From positions 496,001 to 560,000 of the forward strand of contig SPDT01000009.1 in the NCBI GenBank assembly GCA_008477525.1: a DNA stretch of 64,000 bases. The letters are read 5' to 3'. A program made the position numbers and the translations under genes. Of the stretch, positions 32,176-47,112 are shown in pieces. Each line of letters starts with the position of its first letter. The first letter of the stretch is position 1. This DNA comes from Hypomyces perniciosus. Taxonomy: Eukaryota; Ascomycota; Sordariomycetes; Hypocreales; Hypocreaceae. Under the pieces are notes generated by a model. That model ran no database searches, was not told where the DNA came from, and saw only the letters and a program-made list of their open reading frames with translations.

Positions 32176-33387
32176 TAGTATTGTGATTGCAATGTTATTA
32201 CTAACATACTTTCTTAAAAAAAGTATACTGGTACTATAAGCTATCCCTATTTATATTACTACTGCCAAGTATAGCGTTAATCAGTCTTAAGTTGATAGAG
32301 TTATTTAATACCTTACTCAAGCGAATATCACACGCCTGACTTGTCGCCTAAAGTTCTGAAACTTCAATAAAGATAATCTTTATTATATGTATAAAAATAT
32401 AAAAGTGAGAGCTTTGAGTTATTGAAGCTTAAGTTAAAGCTGCTGCTAATTCTTTCTGCTATTAATATAATCTTAAAGGATGACATATTTCAAGGATATA
32501 ATATTATAGCTAGGTTAATAACTATCTTTAGCTTTAAATTATATATTTAAAACGTATTAAGCTTGCTATGCTTTTAAAGCTACTAATCCCTTGAATATTG
32601 AATATTTCTTTGAAAAGCTATAGTTTATTATAAGAAGATATTATATTGTATTGGTGCTTTTAGGGATTAAAATAATGATAAATACAGAATTTAATTTAAA
32701 GGCTTTGAAGAGTAAGGTTACGTCTTTTAAACGCTTCATTATTAACTCAAACATAAGGTACTGTGTATTTAATGAGGGAAAAAAGATAAAAAGATAATAT
32801 TAAGCATGTTTAACACTGCTCATGCTTTTTTAATATAAAGAAATAAATACTATTTAAGGATTTAAGGCTATTAAATTTATTTTGAGCGCCTTGAAGTTTA
32901 TTTAAATTATAAATATAATATCAATTCTAGCGACTTTCATCAGCCTTTGAGTTTTAAAAAGTCTTTTATAAAAAAATGCAATTTACTATAATTATACCTA
33001 TTATTTTAAATTGAAACCTATAATTAGTACTACCTTTTAAATTCTTAATCTCTATTGCCTTTATTATTAGCTTTATTACCGCTATAAGTATCATAATTAT
33101 GATAGTAAATCACTGTATAAATAATAATAACTTTATAGGTATTATGAAATTCCCAATTCCATTGTTATACTAAAGATAGTATTGTATTATTACTATATTA
33201 ATTCAAGTTATATCTTTTATATATTCTTTTCGATATGTTTTATATTGTTACACTGCTTGTTATATTTCCTATGACTTTAAATAAATAATGGAGTTATTTA
33301 CTTGAATATATTACATAAATAAATATATTAAGACGCATGCAGAATCTGTCCACATATATATTTAGACATTTTATATAGAAATTATAC

Positions 33388-33452
33388 TCTTGCCTGTCCC
33401 GGCTTTTTCTGCCCGACTAAGGCCCCCCCGGCCTCAAGCGTACGGGTAGCTG
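33388..33452. other. Small GC-rich island
   Basis: About 65 bp of GC-rich DNA (GCCTGTCCCGGC, then GGCCCCCCCGGCC) inside strongly AT-rich sequence. No coding capacity and no partner seen. It could be an insertion or an unmutated relic. Confidence 0.6.
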
Positions 33453-34029
33453 GAAAACATATTTCATATTTTTATTTAATGAAGTTTATTAATTCGTTTT
33501 TTTCCTTTTAGTGAATAAAGGCAATTAATTATATTAATATTCATATTTTAATTAATTCCTTGATTTAATCTTAAAACAAATCCTTTTACTTTTGGCTTCA
33601 TATAACGATTAATAAAACTATTTTTATTACGTCAATCCTTTTACTCAAATACATATCATCTTTCTTATAATTGTATCAATTACTCAACCCAGCTTTATTT
33701 ATTTTAGCAAACAATCTCAGTAACTTAAAGGGAAACAAGGGCTATTTACATTTAGCTTTATTCATTATTTTCTATTGATTTGCGTTTCGATACTCAAGAA
33801 GTAGATTTATTTTCAATTTCAATATTCAGGTTATGTTTTTATTAAAGTTCATATTGGTTAGTACATTCTGTAAAACGTTATAGTTATTTTCTTTGAATTA
33901 TCTCTTTAATTCCTTTACTCTTTTAGCTCAACTTAATAAAAGCATCTTCATTTTCTTTTTCCTAATAACAAATAAAGTTCTTATAATTATACTATTATAA
34001 TACCCAGCAATAAAAATGGTATTTGTTTT

Positions 34030-34075
34030 ATGCCTTATTAGTTAGTACTATTAAGTGCAGAGGTTATACCCTGTA
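34030..34075. repeat. 3' fragment of the 240-bp LTR family
   Basis: TATGCCTTATTAGTTAGTAC followed by GCAGAGGTTATA matches the last 45 bp of the LTR family at 34400, 42555, 49305 and 51640. Confidence 0.55.
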
Positions 34076-34139
34076 ATATATATTTTTTAAATTTCGCTAT
34101 TCAAATAAAATAAAACTAGTAACTTAAACTTATTTATAA

Positions 34140-34290
34140 TATTACTATAAATAATCTAAAAGGAAATCTATTATAATATATATAATTAATATTATTATTA
34201 TAATAAAAGGTATTATAAAATATTTATGTATATAAACTATTAATTTTAATAGTAATTTTTATTTATTGAAATAGTATTACTTTTATAGTA
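34140..34290. repeat. RIP-decayed copy of the 48.4-kb fragment
   Basis: Matches 48385-48545 once C-to-T and G-to-A changes are allowed (AAAGGAAATCTATTATAATA here against AAAGGGAAATCCATTACAAT there). Confidence 0.65.
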
Positions 34291-34399
34291 TTATAATAAA
34301 TTATTAATTATAGTATATAAATTATTTATAAAATCAAGAATTAATATTATTAATAAGTACTAATAATAATATATATATATTTATAAACTTAATACTATA

Positions 34400-34625
34400 T
34401 TAAAGGTATATATTGAAGTATATATTTATTTAACAGAAAAATAAGTTAAAGGATAATATTAAACTTTATATCAAGATATAATAACCTTTACTGTAATAAA
34501 ATAAAAGGTAAAATTTGCTTTTATAATTAACTTACATTTACCTTTGATATCTTTTTACCTGGTTTGTTATAAGGTTTAAACTTTATTAGTCAATGCTATC
34601 GAATGTAAAGGTTATAATATTGTTT
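34400..34625 (+). repeat. 240-bp LTR family, copy
   Basis: Shares with 42555-42785 and 51640-51865 the order GTATATA..., AGTTAAAGGATAATATTA, ACCTTTACTGTAATAAAAT and a final AATGTAAAGGTTATA. The family start is TGATAAACC-like and the end is AGAGGTTATA, which fits an LTR with a decayed terminal CA. Confidence 0.6.
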
Positions 34626-34909
34626 TTATGAATTTAATATAAAAATTTAATATTATAAATTTACAAAATATATTAAAGCAATAGCACTATAGCGCTTAAA
34701 GGCAAACTATATACCCTAAGCCAGGGAAAAGGTATACTACCACTATAAATTCCTATTCTTTAATTCCTGCAGTATTAATACTTTTTAGCCTAAAAAAATA
34801 ACCTATTATACTATAAAAACCTATTTTTATAGTATATTAATAAAACCAGCTTTATTAAAGGATTAGTTACCTTTAATAATATATTGGGTTATAGAAATAT
34901 AACTAACAT

Positions 34910-35062
34910 AGACAACGTATTAGTGAAGAAGCATGGTTCCATTAAGCTAACTAACAAACAGAGAGATCCAGACTAATATAGTTGCACGTGATAATGCACG
35001 TAATATAAGATCCTCCGGATTGAGTGTATGGTCACACCCAACGCATATATCAACTCCCCCTT
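34910..35062 (-). repeat. Retrotransposon 3' LTR and polypurine tract, minus strand
   Basis: Read on the minus strand, a purine run (about 35052-35070, AGAAGGGGGAG) is followed by TTGATATATGCGTTGGGTG, the layout of a polypurine tract and the start of a 3' LTR. Related sequence lies at 58320-58515 and, more decayed, 49010-49110. It is the left end of the minus-strand element that fills 35-41 kb. Confidence 0.55.
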
Positions 35063-36417
35063 CTAAGAAAAGTTACGGTTATCCTAACTATTATCATTCC
35101 ACTCTATTTTTCATTCTTTATATTTATTCATAAAGCAAGGTTAATATAATTTATATATGAAGAGAATTAATCTATAGTTTTTATATACTAATAGCAAAGA
35201 TAAGAAGAGATAAAGGAATAAGAGGAAAAAATATAAAAAAAAAGGAAAAAACAGAAAAGAAATAAATATCTGTTAATTCTCTATCTGCTTTATTAACTTC
35301 CTATATTAGCATTTAATTGTCTTTATTAACGCATTAATATATAAACTAGTATTAATACCCTATCTGCTTGCGTCTATAAACTTTTTCACTTCTTTAATAA
35401 CTTTATTTAATATTTCAGCTTTATTTTTCTGCTTTTATAATACTATAAAGTTTAAGACTAGCTAGGTTAATATTTATTATAGCTTTTAATTAACAGCAGT
35501 TAATTTTTCGATAGCGTTTATTTATATATCTGCTAAGTTAGTTAGCTTTATTATTATCTTCTGCAGGTTCTTAGACTGCAATTCTATCCATTCAATATAC
35601 TTAAATAACGAGTTAAATATAACAATTAATACTTATCTTATCTTTAAATAACTATATTATTACCTAATAATATTAATATTAATAATAACTATTATTACTA
35701 GGTTCGCCGCTTACAGCTATAGTGTTAGTTTTTTATATATTTACATCTATTAATATTTATATAAATTATTTATTCCCTCTACTACTTAGCTAGCAATTTA
35801 ATAGTGTTTTATCTAGTATACCTATATTTTCAGTTTTTCTTTTAGTGTTATATTTAATATTAAAATATTAATTGCAATATTTAGTTTATAATTCTCGCTA
35901 TCAGGTTTTTAGGGTTACTAGTTTTTATTATTTTTTCTATTAATAATTAAAGTCTTTTAATAGCCTCTTCCTTTATAATACAGTTAATAATTTCAATTTC
36001 CATTTAGTTTAAATAAAGTCTTTTTATTGCTATTAATATTTCCCTTTGACTTAATATTAATAAAAGGCTAGCTATATTTTAATATATTACTTTAAATATT
36101 ATAGCGGTATCTATAGTTTTTATTATATCCCTAGTATTTTTCTTTTCTTTATTTAATACATTATCTATTTCTTTATTTATATTTATTAGGTCTATATTGC
36201 TGCCGTTAACTGCTATATATTTAATTTATAAAGTCATTACTAAACTCTCTTATTTTTTTGGTTTATCTTTTAATATTAAAGATAATAATAATCGCAATTA
36301 CTATTATAGCTAGCAGGCTATAAGCCTTTTTTATAGCTTAAATTTATTTTTTAACTAATATTAACTTTTTATTTGTATTTTAATATCCTAGCCAGTTTAA
36401 AAAAGTCTTTACATTTA

Positions 36418-36449
<32 letters not shown>

Positions 36450-39400
36450 TTCTTAATATATATTATTAAAATTAATTATCTCTGTTTAGTTTATTTATTA
36501 TACTTTACACTATATCTTTTCTATTAAATTAAATATTTGATTTTAAAGATATTATCCTCTCTAGTTTATTTATCTTTTTATTATTTTCTCTATTTCCTAT
36601 TCTTTTTCGCCTTTAACTATTACTAAACCTAATAGCTTTCCCTGCCTATTAAATAAATCTGCTTCCTTTAAGCTTAAGTACAGATATACTATTAAAATAA
36701 TATTATATATTTTCTATTTTAAAGGGAATTTTAATTTATATACTAATAGGCTAACCCTTTTAATTACTTTAAAAAATCTTATTTACTATTAAAACTATTT
36801 TTATAATAGCCTTTTAGGCAAATAATATCCTTTATAGAGTCTTAAATATGCTTTGTCGCCTATTTAAAATTCTATTAGTCTATATATTTTATTATATAAA
36901 TATTTAGTGTTTATTACTGTAATATTGATTACATACTATACTTCCTTTATATATAGTTAATATAATATATTCTTTGCCTTTCAGTTTATTTTTAAGTCTC
37001 GCTTAAGCAGGTTTATTAATATATTTAGTTTAAATTTAAATATTATCTCATTTAGTTATCTTTATAGTTTAGTTTTTTTATTTAAAGCTTTTATTTATTT
37101 ATAAATAATAGTTAATGCTAAAGTTTAATTCAAATTTTATTACTTTAAAGATTTATTGCTAGAAATTAAATATAATCTTTTTATTATAATTGCTAATAAT
37201 AACTTTAAAGATACTTTAATTGTAAAATAACAGCAGTTATAGAAACACTTATAGTTATTTAACTACTTTATACTTTTTTAATTTTAATATTAATATTATT
37301 TTCTATAACTATTTACAGGTTATTATTATTAATGCATCACATAGATTATTATTTTTAAGCAGTTTTTAAAATAATTTAAGCTTCTTTTTCAGTAATGTTA
37401 TAATAAAGTTAATTATAACTATATAGTATAGTTAAGTTAGTGTAAATATCGGTTATACCTTTCCTAGTCATTATTGCTTATTTATTACATTTTCTAAATA
37501 GATTTTATAGTACTTTTTTATTTTTTTATTTACTTTATTTTCCTACAAAAAATAGTTTTTTTAAAGCTGCAGTTATTTTATATATATATTAATATAAAGA
37601 TTTCTATTATAGACTGCCTTTAGAATTTATACTATACAGTTTTAAAGTATATATAGTAATTTTATTCTATCTCGCTTAACTTAATAACAGAGATTGTCTT
37701 TTACTATAAATAATAGCTATATTTCTTTAATTCTCTTTTTTATATTAATTATATATATATATGCCTAATTCTTTTTATATTTTTAATATTTTAATTATTC
37801 AAACTAGTTTTTAATTAAATGTATAGCCTTCTATAAACTGTAATTTAATGCCTCTATTTATTTATATAGTTATAACAGTAAAGTATATATCTTCCTTTTA
37901 AATATTATTTAATTTATTTAATGCCCTTAAATAATTAATATTTTTTTATTCTCTATTATATTTATTATCTTTTATTATTAGTAATCAGGAATGTGTCTTT
38001 AAAAATTGAATTTATATAACCTAAAATATAATAAATATTTAATTAAAATTGGCTTAAATAAATTAATATACTTATTAATTAATAGTTTATTTGTATTAAT
38101 TTAAATATTAATATTATAGTATAATTTATTATTCCTTTTATTACTGTATAGTTTATTAAAATAATTATATTTAATTATAATAATTAAACGAGAACTTTTA
38201 ACTTTTTATATACCTATATTAAATATATTACCTTTAATTCTCTTAATTTAAAGTGTTATTCTAACTTTAATAAAACTTAATTAAAAAATAAAACTAATTA
38301 AATCTTTTATTATAGTATAGTATAACTGTTTGATTTATCTCCTTTAATATAAAAAATAAAAGAATTTATTCCTCTTTTATTAGCGTTTATTTTAAAAAAT
38401 ACTAGTTTATTTAAGCTATGATAATAGAGTTTTATCTTTTTAATAAATAACTTCATAACATTTAAAATAACGTTTTCTCGACTTTTATTAATTTAAACGC
38501 AACTTTTTGCATTTCAAAAGCTTTTACCTTTTTATTTATTTTTTTAATTAATTTATTCTCTTTATATAGCTATATTAACAGTATTGTTTTATATTTCTTT
38601 AATAGTTTAGCCTTTATTTAAAACTTATAAATAAATCTCTTCAAACATAATGCTATAATATTTAATTTTAATATATTTACTTTAAAATTAAATAATTTTA
38701 TTAAAAGGTATCTACAAAATAATTTCTACAGGTTTATAGTAAAGTAAGGTTTTTTAAATACTTAAAATAAACTTATTAAATATTAATAATACTCTTTAAA
38801 TATATTAAAGATTATAATATTATTAATATAAATTTAAATAAGATACTTTATATAATATAATTATTAATCTATAAATCCTTATATTAAATAATAAACTATT
38901 CTTAAATCCTATAATAACTATATATAATATCTTTAACCCGTAAAGTATTATTAAAATTATTTAATTATGATAGTTTTTATAGATTAAAAGTTAAGAAAAA
39001 AAGGTTAATATATTAAATATAAAAATATACTTTTTTTCCTTTTAATTTTATAACAATTTCTTCCTATAATAATAGAAAATAAACATTTAATACTATAATT
39101 TTATTTAATTGTTTAAAATCTACTATTATTTTTACCTTTTATTTACTATTTATTATGTACTAGATAATAAAGACTAAATACTAAATAAAATTAGCGTTTT
39201 TATTTATAATATTTAACTTTATATATAGAGTTGATTTATTATTTTATTTAAAACTTTATAATCTTTGAATTTTAGTAAATATAATTTTACTGCTAACCTT
39301 TAATTTTATTAATTATTAACTAAATCTATTTTTATTTTTTATTTTTATTTATAAAGATAATTCCTTTATCTCTTTAAATATTAGATACTCTAATAATTTT

Positions 39401-41000
39401 TATTAATCATACTGCTTTATTTAAGTTAATTCTATAAATATATACTCTTTTATTTATCTGACTTTTAAGGATATTTATTAATTTAACTGCTATTCCTTTC
39501 TTTAATATATTTTACCTTTATCTAAATATAGCGATAAAGTTTTCTTTTAATTCTTTATCTAATATTTATAAAATATCTTTAAAGTTCTTTATTATCTTAA
39601 AATTTCTTTATTTATTTATATTATTTAAATATACTATTAAAGCTATAGCTTTTGCCTATAATATAGTAATATATTCATCTCTATTATAATTATTTAAGTA
39701 TCTGATTTTTTTATTCTTTATTAGTTTTATTGAGCTATTCAAATTATTTATAATTATTACTTAGCTTTATATTATTATTATACCTAATATATTTAAATTA
39801 TATATATAATGTAATATACTGTCTAGTATAGATAGAAAATAATATACCTAGTATATAAAATATAAATCTCTTTTATTAAAATATATATAATGTACTTTAA
39901 TTTATTCTCTTGAATAGATTAATATAATAATATTTTATACTACCTTTATATAACAGTATATTAATTTTAATTTAATTTATATTTTAAATAGTATATTTAT
40001 TTATATACTGTTTTAATTATTATATAGTTTCATAATATGAATATATCTATACTATATTCAGCTAAAAAGTTTATATTAATAAATATATTTAACTTAAAGT
40101 GTCTTATAACCTATACTTTAATAGTAAATTATAAATATACTATAGTGCCTTTAATTATCTTTATAATACAAAAGTTAAATTTTACCTTTTTATCGATTTT
40201 AAGTAATCTTAATATTCACTGTATTAGCTTTAAGTTATCTGCTATAAAGATCTTTATATTAAATGAATAATTTAGCAATCAATCTTTATCTATTAAAATA
40301 TCTAAGTATTTTATATTTATTGCTACTCTAATAGGCTCTACTCTTAAATTAAATTTAAAGTTTATCTTTATATAGCTATACTTTATTAGGTACATTACTC
40401 TTTTCCTATATACTTTAATTATTTAATCTAGCTAAAAGATATAGATTACATTTCCTTCTAATAAACTTTACTGCCTTTATTCTTTATTTCTTTCAGTAAA
40501 GGCGGCAATTCCTTTTTTTTATCTTAAGTTTTTAGGCTTTTTAAGTCTAAGTTTAACCGTTTTACTTTTAGTTTATTGCAGCTATTAATAAAAATATATT
40601 TTATTAAATATGTTTATTTATTAAAGTATATACTGCATTTTTAATAATCTTATTAATTATTTATATTAATTCTATATATCCCAGGCAGCTGTTTAAAAAG
40701 CTTCAATAAAAGTAGTGGTTATTTAGTCTTTCTAGTTTCCTTTTTAAGCTTATATTTTATTACATTAAACCTTCTATAAATAAATGTTTTAATTTAAGTA
40801 TTTAAATTATATTTTCTTAATATAGTTAGCAACAGTAAATTCTTTAATATCTTAATATGTATTTATTTTTAATTATTTCTTTAATTCTTTAACTCCTTTT
40901 TCTTTAAAATTAATATAAATATTTCTACTATTTCCCTTAGAGTAAATCATCATTAAATAATTTTTTTTTAATTTACCTATAAAGTATTATAAAATTAATC
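35062..41000 (-). mobile_element. RIP-decayed LTR retrotransposon body, minus strand
   Basis: The inverse of 42,900-46,600 over several kilobases; for example GACTGCCTTTAGAATTTATA (37,613) is the inverse of ACATTCTAAAGGCAGCCTAT (about 43,890), and the 36,280 region is the inverse of 46,090. Also direct copies at 23.9-25.5 kb and 58.7-59.4 kb. No protein domain survives in any frame. The polypurine tract at 35,055 sets the orientation. Confidence 0.6.
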
Positions 41001-41669
41001 CTATAAGAAATAAATTTATATAAATTTATGTTTACTTAAACTGTTCCTTAAAAGGATTATTAATCGTTTAATTTTTATTGTTAAATATAGAAGTATATTT
41101 ATTGAATCATAATATAATAGAAACTATATATTTAAAAACGTAATAGTAAGATGTTGTTTATAATAATAATAATAAGTTTTTATAAATTGCAAATTAAGTA
41201 TAAAATTGTATTAATTTATTATATTTTGATTTTATAATTCATTAGCGAAAGGTTAAAAATCGATGTTTATTAAGTTTGTAATAGTGAATACTATAAAATA
41301 AACTTACATATTAAAATTATTTTATTTTTTATTTAGGATATAATAATATAATACTGTAAACTTTTATAAAACTAATAAATAAATACTTTATAATTTATAA
41401 ATAATGTCTTTATTCAGTTATTAATTACTATTATGACATACAAAATGGTTTAAGTAAATTATAAAACGAAAAGAATATTAGAAATTGTTTATAGATTTTA
41501 ATGTATATATTTAATTATAGGAAAAAAAGAATTTTGCTTCTATTTTTTATTGTTAATATAAAGTATATATAAATTATTAATAAAATATAAAATGTCATAA
41601 TAATTATCTTTATTTCTTTTTATTACAGTTAATATTTAAAATGTATTATTACTTAAAATTATTATTTGA

Positions 41670-41840
41670 CATAGAGGTGTCTGACGACAGGTGCCTGGAT
41701 GTTGTGCCTGGCAACAGCTTAGGCTGTTACCACTTTGTTAGACAAGATATAAGGTAGCTTTCTGCGACACCACCTCCTTTTAGCTAGTTCATCTCACCTT
41801 TTTTGCTGCTTTGAGGACATGCGTCTGATCACACTGTAAT
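41670..41840. repeat. 170-bp dispersed repeat, copy 1
   Basis: GC-richer sequence with GTGTCTGACGACAGGTGCC, TCATCTCACCTTTTTTGCTG and GATCACACTGTAATA. Matches 46938-47112 and 47512-47672. The ends are weakly inverted (CACAG/CTGTG). It could be a small solo LTR or a MITE. Confidence 0.7.
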
Positions 41841-42554
41841 ACTATTTAAAATTGTTACTGAAAGTTTATTAATTTAGATAGTTTTTTGCTGATAATATAA
41901 TATTAATAACAGGTGATATTAAAATTGAATATAATATAATTCAAAGCTATTAAAAGATTTAAATGAAATTATAGCTTTATTATTTATAATATTAACTAGA
42001 AATGTAGTTATTTAAAATATAAAGAAAAATTAATATTTATAGTATTTACAAAATTATGGATAGAAAATTAATAATTAATTTAAAATGAAAACAATAAATA
42101 TTTATAAGTCTAAATTTATTATTTAAAATCTTAATAGTTTAGTGGAAAAAATCTAGAAAAGGAATTAATACGGCATTTAATATTAAAAGGAAAAAGGTAG
42201 TTAATAGTATATATTTAATAGCGATTAGTTATTTAAAGAATAATGATTTTATATATTCCTATAGAATATATAAATAAAGGAATTTAATTTATAGAGGAGT
42301 TAATATATTAATATATGTAATTAAAAGCGATAAGAATTAACAGAAGTTTTACTATAAAAACCTATTAAAGTAAATACTTAATTAATATTAAATGTTATAA
42401 TTAGAAATACTATAAAAATGTATAAATTAATAATAAAATTATAAAGTTAAAGTTATTATAATAAGATTACAATTATTAGGCAATATGTTTATATAACAAG
42501 ATTATTATATTACAAATAGTTAAAGCACCTATTTTAATGTAAAGGGGATAATGA

Positions 42555-42785
42555 TAAACCTAGTACTGCATTTAACAGATATAGTAAAGTATATACCGAT
42601 TTAGCAGAAAAAAAAGCTAAAGGGTTATACTAGACTTTATATAAAAAATAGCTTTTATTTTATTAAGATAAAGGGCAAGCTTTAGTTTTATACTTAACCT
42701 ACTTTTACTTTCTATATCTTTACCTAGCTTATTATAAGGTTTATGCCTTATTAGTCAGCGCTGTTAAGTATAGAGGTTATAAAAA
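42555..42785 (+). repeat. 240-bp LTR family, copy
   Basis: TGATAAACCTAGTACTGCAT at the start and GTTAAGTATAGAGGTTATA at the end; less decayed than the copy at 34400. Confidence 0.65.
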
Positions 42786-42899
42786 CTACTTTTATAAGAA
42801 TAATTATTATTATAATTTTTTCTTAATTAATAATTTAATTATACTAATACATATAAATAAAATATTATAATAAAAATTATAATAACTATATTTTAAACT

Positions 42900-45800
42900 T
42901 TTAGTATTTATTAATAGTTAAAATAAATTTATAAACAACTTTATATTATAGTAATATAATAATCCAGGTTAACTTTTAAGGGATAAAATGAGGTTTATAC
43001 GTTTATCTTAATAAGGACGTTAAAGATAAATGTTAAATAGAGTAATATAATTATAATTCTATAAAATAAGCGGTTTGAATAAATGCAATTAATTAACAAC
43101 TAGTTGAATAACTATACTAAATAAATAATAAACCATAAGTTAAATAAATTAATATTCTTTAAATTAAATATTAATAAAAACGGAATAGGTTTTTTTATTT
43201 CTTATATGAAAAAAGATAAATAAAATAATTATACTATACTATAATAAAAAATTTAATTAGTTTTATTCCTTAATTAACTTTTATTAAAGTTAAAATAATA
43301 CTTTAAATTAATGGAATTAAAGGTAATATATTTAATATAAGTATATAAAAAGCTAAAGGTTATAGTTTAATTATTATAATTAGATATAATTATTTTAATA
43401 GACTATATAGTAATAAAAGGAATAGTAAATTATACTATAATATTAATATACAATTTAATAAAAGTGAATTATTAGTTAGTAAATATATTAATTTATTTAA
43501 GTTAATTTTAATTAAATATTTATTATACTTTAAGTTATATAAATTTAATTTGAAATATACGTTTTTAATTATTAATAATAAAAGATAAAAAATATAATAA
43601 AAAATAGATGGATATTAACTATTTAAAAGTATTAAATAAGTTAAATAATATTCAAAAGGAAAATATATATTTTACTATAATAATGATATAAATGAATAAA
43701 GGCATTAAATTAAAGTATATAAAAAGCTATACCTTTAATAAAAAACTAGCTTAAATAATTAAAATATTAAATATATAAAAGAAAATTAAAAATATATAGC
43801 TATTATTTATAATAGATAATAATCTCTTTTATTAAATTAAATAAAATAAAATAAAATAATTATATATACTTTAAAACTATATACTATACATTCTAAAGGC
43901 AGCCTATAATAGAAACTTTTATATTAATATATATAAAATAATAATAGCTTTAAAGGGATTATCTTCTTATAAGAAAGTAAAGTAAATGAAAGAAATACTA
44001 TAAAATCTATTTAAAATAATAATAATAAATAAGTAATAATAATTAAGAGAAGTATAACTAATATTTATATTAATTTAACTATATTATATAGTTATAATTA
44101 ACTTTATTATAGAACTATTAAAAAAGAAGCTTAAATTATTTTAAAGGTTACTTAAAAATAATTATTTATTTAATATATTAATAATAATAACCTATAAATA
44201 GTTATAGAAAATAATATTAGTATTAACATTAAAAGACTATAAAGTAGTTAAATAGGTATAAGTGTTTTTATAACTATTATTATTTTATAATTAAAGTATT
44301 TTTAAATTTATTATTAGTGATCATAAAAAAAAGTTTATATTTAATTTCTAATAATAAGTCTTTAAAGTAATAAAAATTTAATTAAATCTTAATATTAATT
44401 ATTGGTTATAAATAAATAAAAGCTTCAAATAAAAAACTAAACTATAGAAATAGCTAGATAATATTGTATAGTAATATTAGAAATACATTAAATAGAAATT
44501 ATTTTATTTTTATAATTGATATTAAATAATAGTATTAATGCTTTATTAAAAACATTATTAAATGAAATAATATTTAAATTTAAATTAAATATATTAATAA
44601 ATTTATTTAAATGAGATTTAAAAATAAATTAAAAGACAATAAATATATTATATTAATTATATATAAAGGAAATATAATATATAATAAATGTTACAGTAAT
44701 AAACGCTAAATATTTATATAATAAAATATATAAATTAACAAAATTTTAAATAGGCAATAAGTATATTTAAGACTCTATAAAAATATTATTTGCCTGGAAA
44801 GCTACTATAAAAATAGTTTTAATAATAAGCAGGACCTTTTAAAGTAATTAAAAGGGTTAGCTTACTAGTATATAGGCTAAAATTCCCTTCAAAGTAAAAA
44901 ATATATAATATTATTTTAATAGTATATTTATATTTAAGTTTAAAGAAATAGACTTATTTAACAGGCAAGGAAAGCTATTGGGCTTAGTAATAGTTAAAAG
45001 GCGAAAAAAAATAAAAAATAATAAAAATAATAAAAGGATAAATAAATTAAAAAAAGATAATATTTTTAAATAAAGTATTTAATTTAATAGAAAGGATATA
45101 GTATAGAGTATAATAAATAGATTAAATAAAGACAGTTAATTTTAATAGTAGCAGATATTATATAGAAATTTAGAGAAATATATTTAATTAAAAACCTCTA
45201 TAAATAAATTCTAGTAAAAGAATTTAAAGAGGTAATAGATATCCTGTAAATAAATGTCTGAATATAATTATTAATAAAGGCTATAATAAAATTATAATAA
45301 AAGAAAAAGAGGGAATTTTTACTTTAAAAGTAATCTTTTTATTTTAAAATATAATACATAATAAATAAAAGGAGTATAAATACTATAAAGTAAATAATAA
45401 ATATAGGCAGCTATTGGCTGCTAAACCTTTTACTGTAAATTTAATTTTTATTAAAAATCTCTTTCTCTCTCTTTTTCTTTTTACTTCTTTTACTTTTTTT
45501 ACTTTTTTTTACTCTCTCCCTATTACTATTACTTTTTTAAAGTTATAAAGAATTTTGAATTATATATCTTTACCCGCTTTAAAAACATTTTATTTTATAT
45601 ACTATTACTATATTGTATAAATATATTTTTGTTAGCTTAAATATTTATTCTATTAATTTAAATAAATTAGTTTAATTTTACTAATATAGTAAATTATTAT
45701 ACGATTATAAAGGCAATTAACGCTAAAGCTATATTATAAAAAATAACACTTAGTTAAATTAATAAAAAAAGTAAAGCGCTTAATTAAAACCTTAATCTTA

Positions 45801-46600
45801 ACGTATAATAGAATAGATATATAGTAATATAAAGATATAAAAGGATTAAAAATATATATACTAATAAAAAAAGTAATAGAAAATACTTTTTATTTAATTA
45901 AAATAAAAGTATAATACTATTTAATTTACTTTAAAATATATATTAAAATATATAGATATATTAATATTAAAAGTAAAAACTTTTTTAAATTAATTAAAAT
46001 ATTAAAATATAAATAAAAAGTTAATGCTAATTAAAAAATAAATCTAAACTATAAAAAAGCTTATAGTTTACTAGCTATAATAATAATTGCAATTATTATT
46101 ATTTTTAATATTAAAAAAATAAACCATTTTATTAATAAAAGAGTAATTAGTTTTTTCATAAATTATAAAATATTTAACTTTACTTTAACTATAATTAAAT
46201 ATTACTTTATAATTAATAATAAGATTTTTTTAATATAAAAAGCTTTAATTAGAATAACAATAATAATAGAAAATAAATTAAAAAAATAAGAAAATTTAAT
46301 AATGACTTTATAAATTAAATATATAGCAGTTAATAGCAGTAATATAAATTTAATAAATATAAATAAAGAAATAAATAATATATTAAATAAAAAAGAATAA
46401 TATTAAATATATAGTAAAAACTATAAATACTGCTATAATATTTAAAGTAATTTATTAAAGTATAGCTAGCCTTTTATTAATATTAAGTAAAAGGGAAATA
46501 CTAATAGTAATAAAAAAACTTTATTTAAATTAAATAATAAAAATAAAAATTATTAACTATATTTTAAAGGAAAAGGCTATTATTATATTTATTTTAATTA
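42900..46600 (+). mobile_element. RIP-decayed retrotransposon body, plus strand
   Basis: Inverted counterpart of the element at 35-41 kb. Together the two form a very large inverted repeat with a spacer of about 2-7 kb, depending on where homology is counted. No domain is readable. A pyrimidine tract (CTTTCTCTCTCTTTTTC, 45462-45540) lies inside. Confidence 0.55.
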
Positions 46601-46937
46601 TTTTATTATCTACTATAATAGTAATTCTTTGATTCAAAGTAAAATCGCTAATATCTAAAATACTTGTTATTTAATAAATGTTTATTATATATTTAAACAG
46701 TAAATATATTAAAAATCTTTAATATAAAATATCCCTTTTTTATTTAAGACATTATTTATATTTTAACTATTATCTATTAATCGCTTAACCTTATAATCAT
46801 ATAAGATTTAATATTTAATTATAATTTCTTTATTTTAACTTTTAAAATAATCTTTTAAATTTATTAAATATTAAAATAATTCTTTTTCAGATATATTATA
46901 GTTCTTTAAAGCCTATACAAGTTCCTTTTTTATTTAA

Positions 46938-47112
46938 ATTAAATGGCACAGATGTGCCTGACGACAGCTGGAGGTACGTGACGGCAGCTGTTGCCACCTT
47001 GTAGTAGATAACAGCATATGACATCTTTCTACGTTGCTTCTCCTTTAGTTAGTTTTTTCTTCATCTCACCTTTTTTTTGCTTTGAGAAGCCCTTTTCCGA
47101 TCACGCTGTGAT
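46938..47112. repeat. 170-bp dispersed repeat, copy 2
   Basis: TGGCACAGATGTGCCTGACG at the start; TCATCTCACCTTTTTTTTGC in the middle; GATCACGCTGTGATATTA at the end. The least decayed of the three copies. Confidence 0.7.
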
